From NCBI GenBank assembly GCA_964410945.1, contig CAYPJE010000004.1, forward strand, positions 1-64,000: a stretch of 64,000 nucleotides of DNA, written 5' to 3'. Each line of letters starts with the position of its first letter. Within the stretch, counting starts at the first letter, position 1. The notes under the pieces were generated by a model. The model was not told the DNA's origin, made no database searches, and was given only the letters and a program-made list of their open reading frames with translations. Shown here piece by piece: positions 61,996 to 64,000 of this stretch. The position numbers and the translations under genes are program-made. This DNA comes from CAYPJE01 sp964410945. GTDB lineage: Bacteria > Fidelibacterota > Marinisomatia > Marinisomatales > TCS56.

Positions 61996-63867
61996 CTATT
62001 TCAGTGACTTCAATTCGATCATTCGCAAGATATCCATTACGTCCAGGCTGCCATTGAAATCCATATCTCCTGATGAAGAATCCTTCACCGTTGATTCAAT
62101 TTCTCCCAATACTATCCCCAGCATACGGTTGATATCGTAGTCAGACAGATATCCGTCACCATCGATATCTCCAAGTAATCCATCCGGTCCCGGAACAACT
62201 GCCTGTGCATAGATGGGTATGCTGGTTGAATCATTTTCAGCTAATCGAACGGTAACCGTATATAAGTATTCCCTGCCACCAGGTAAATTGGTATCAGTAT
62301 ACTCCTGCATGCCATTATTCACCGTTGCAAGATAGTCACCATCACGCCGGATATCGATCATGAATGAATCAATTGGATCACCGTTTATTAATGTATCCGG
62401 ATCCTCCCAGGACAGATGAATCGCATACCAGTAACTTGTATCAACGGCCAGATTGGTAATGCTTCCCGGGTCCAGCGTGTCAACTGACAGGTAGTGTTTT
62501 GCCTGCAACAAAGCCTTGAACAGATTTAACCTTCCACTACTGACGGTAATATCATTTAGGGCCGGAATTGTATCCACAGTGGATAAAATCATATCCTTGA
62601 TTTTAAGTGCGCCTGTTGCAGGATAGTTTCTATAGATATTGGCAAAATCAGGTGTAAAAACGGTATGCAGAAGCCCGATCGTACCAGCAACATGGGGGGT
62701 TGCCATCGATGTGCCCGTTTTTGTCCCGGTGGCTGCATCATCGACTATTGACAATATGTTTGTTCCCGGAGCACCAAGATCAATGGATTCTCTTCCATAA
62801 GCAGCCGTTGACTGCAATTCATCGCGGTGGGTCGTATTAGTTACCGTAACCAGATAGTCACTATCGCACCCCGAAGGAACATCACCCTGGGTATCCACAT
62901 CGGCGGTAATGTTCATTGTTGCCACCGCATTCAGAATACCTGCTACGCCAAGGGCATCATACATATCATTCCATAACGGATAACTACCCGAATTACAATC
63001 GGCATAATTGATACCAAAACTACTATTGGTAGCTACAATATACGCCCCGGCTGTCCCTCCGCTGGCGTTATACAGCAGGCGCTGTTCGAGAATATAATTA
63101 TAGGCCTGCATTGCCGTTGAAGTGTATGATGATGCACCGGCGACTGGCATAACCTTGACATTCCAGTTGACTCCGCTGACCTGGTTGGTATTATTGCCAT
63201 CGGCCCCGATTATACCACAGACATGAGTACCATGATCATCATTAGGAATAATCCCGGTGGAATCAAAAGCATTCCACCCATGAATATCGTCAACATAACC
63301 ATTATTGTCATCATCAACCAGACTGTCACCATAGAATTCAGTCCAGTTTGTCCACAAATTAGCCTTTAAATCGGGATGTATCAGCTCACAGCCGTCGTCA
63401 ATAACTGCGACTACGATTGTATCACTGTTTAGATTTATACCACCGGTAGCTATATCCCAGGCTTCCGGGGCATCGATATCAGCATCTTCAAGTCCCCCGG
63501 TTTGACCGGAATTTTCCAATGCCCACTGGTTGCCGAATAATGGATCGCTGGGATAAGACGAGCGCCTGGTCAGCCGATGATCATACTGCGCCGCTTCAAC
63601 CCAGGGATTCGCTTGGATATCAGCCAGGGCCTGCGCCGGAGATACGGTTTGAGTATCTATTTTTACTGTAACAATATTCAATCGCGGGACAATTTCCCTA
63701 TCGACCGCATAGGATAGCCGGTCGGCAGTAGCATCGAAACCTATCCGTCCCACAACCGGTGCCAGTTTGACCAGAATTCGGTCACTGGCATATTCCTGGC
63801 CGAAGGTAATACTCAGTCCGGTTATTATCAGCAGTATTGAGATAATCTTGTGATTAATGTGGTTCAT
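61996..63867 (-). CDS. Secreted subtilisin-like (S8) serine protease with dockerin-like tail
   Basis: About 623 residues from the ATG at 63867, which begins a signal peptide (IISILLIITGLSITFGQ); a TTG 11 codons earlier adds a non-signal leader. A propeptide (about 27-98) is followed by the catalytic domain: Asp157 in VAVIDDGCE, His212 in NDDHGTHVCG, Ser387 in TGTSMATPHVAG. A fibronectin-III-like region (about 470-555) follows. The tail carries two dockerin-type Ca loops, DIDGDGYLSDYD and DMDFNGSLDVMD. No type IX sorting module. It ends 6 bases from the CBS-type gene, convergent. Confidence 0.92.
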   Translation of the reverse strand: MNHINHKIISILLIITGLSITFGQEYASDRILVKLAPVVGRIGFDATADRLSYAVDREIVPRLNIVTVKIDTQTVSPAQALADIQANPWVEAAQYDHRLTRRSSYPSDPLFGNQWALENSGQTGGLEDADIDAPEAWDIATGGINLNSDTIVVAVIDDGCELIHPDLKANLWTNWTEFYGDSLVDDDNNGYVDDIHGWNAFDSTGIIPNDDHGTHVCGIIGADGNNTNQVSGVNWNVKVMPVAGASSYTSTAMQAYNYILEQRLLYNASGGTAGAYIVATNSSFGINYADCNSGSYPLWNDMYDALGVAGILNAVATMNITADVDTQGDVPSGCDSDYLVTVTNTTHRDELQSTAAYGRESIDLGAPGTNILSIVDDAATGTKTGTSMATPHVAGTIGLLHTVFTPDFANIYRNYPATGALKIKDMILSTVDTIPALNDITVSSGRLNLFKALLQAKHYLSVDTLDPGSITNLAVDTSYWYAIHLSWEDPDTLINGDPIDSFMIDIRRDGDYLATVNNGMQEYTDTNLPGGREYLYTVTVRLAENDSTSIPIYAQAVVPGPDGLLGDIDGDGYLSDYDINRMLGIVLGEIESTVKDSSSGDMDFNGSLDVMDILRMIELKSLK

Positions 63868-63896
63868 ATCGGATTTATAATCAGGTAAATTTAGTT

Positions 63897-64000
63897 TCAA
63901 GCCGTTTTAGTTCCAGAACTCTTCTTCAGTAAATATTTTTTTGCGACCTGGATCACCTGTATAGCTATTTCCTCGGTCATTCCGGTCCGCAAGGCAATTG
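63897..64000 (-). CDS. Partial gene at right edge, frame uncertain
   Basis: Two minus-strand frames run in from the edge. One ends with TGA at 63897-63899 and reads RTGMTEEIAIQVIQVAKKY and so on. The other ends with TAA at 63907-63909 and reads RKKIFTEEEFWN at its end. They cross at a run of seven A bases (minus strand, about 63930). I cannot tell which is coding, or whether the gene shifts frame there. No family recognised. Confidence 0.4.
   Translation of the reverse strand, partial: IALRTGMTEEIAIQVIQVAKKYLLKKSSGTKTA

Noticed and set aside
1..64000. CRISPR arrays, insertion sequences, prophage or integrase genes
   Set aside because: No regularly spaced direct repeats, transposase or integrase motifs were seen on either strand.

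Overview
The window is a chromosomal segment of a Gram-negative bacterium, most likely from the FCB superphylum and possibly Marinimicrobia-like. The evidence is indirect. There is an outer-membrane lipoprotein BamD, a TonB-dependent receptor and a PorV-like barrel next to a secreted protein with a type IX-style C-terminal sorting module. There are also GWxTD and DUF5683-type proteins, stand-alone glycogen-synthase N-terminal domains and a TatT-type TRAP transporter. Base composition is moderate to slightly AT-rich. No ribosomal RNA is present, so the phylum is an inference. The sequence contains one 10-base N gap (3459-3468), so it is an assembled scaffold.

Layout. Positions 1-6249 form a possible accessory locus: TonB receptor, GntR/UTRA regulator and a UroD-type methyltransferase (broken by the N gap) on the minus strand. 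Divergent from these are a thymidylate-synthase-fold enzyme, a secreted SASA-type esterase and a corrinoid-binding protein. This looks like a B12-dependent methyl-transfer system linked to import of a decorated compound, and it is my best candidate for something undescribed. A PAS protein with a Cys-rich tail follows.

From 7362 to 55143 every gene is on the minus strand. Read in the direction of transcription this block contains: NYN protein, smpB, tyrS; trxA, trxB; an ABC ATPase with a degenerate active site, a deacetylase, a PspC protein and a heptose kinase; a beta-propeller protein, a GWxTD protein, an isocitrate-dehydrogenase-like pseudoenzyme and an RNase H-like protein. Next come the cell-shape genes mreB-mreC-mreD-mrdA-rodA, then a YbgF-like protein, a starch-synthase N-domain, an outer-membrane lipoprotein and barrel, a TPR lipoprotein, glyA, and a TatT-DctP-DctQM TRAP transporter. 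These are followed by an envelope cluster (PorV-like barrel, M6-like pseudoprotease, zinc protease/propeller/barrel fusion, DUF5683, bamD), then nadD, a Ca/Na antiporter, ftsE-ftsX and hrcA-grpE-dnaJ. The block ends with comEA-like, rsmD, coaD, an FmdB zinc ribbon, obg, dprA and tRNA-Ser/Cys/Leu.

From 55289 to the right end the genes alternate in strand: tRNA-Leu(CAG), a DUF819 permease, a DUF3228 pair, dinB (apparently with a non-ATG/GTG/TTG start), marC, hsp20 with a bidirectional terminator, an SDR reductase, a cystathionine beta-synthase-type enzyme and a secreted subtilisin with a dockerin-like tail. A partial gene lies at the right edge.

Recurring themes are cell-envelope construction (shape, division, outer-membrane assembly, surface proteins) and protein quality control (HrcA/GrpE/DnaJ, Hsp20, SmpB, thioredoxin). 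Several proteins keep a family fold but have lost catalytic residues: the M6-like protein, the IDH-like protein, the ABC ATPase and the starch-synthase N-domain.
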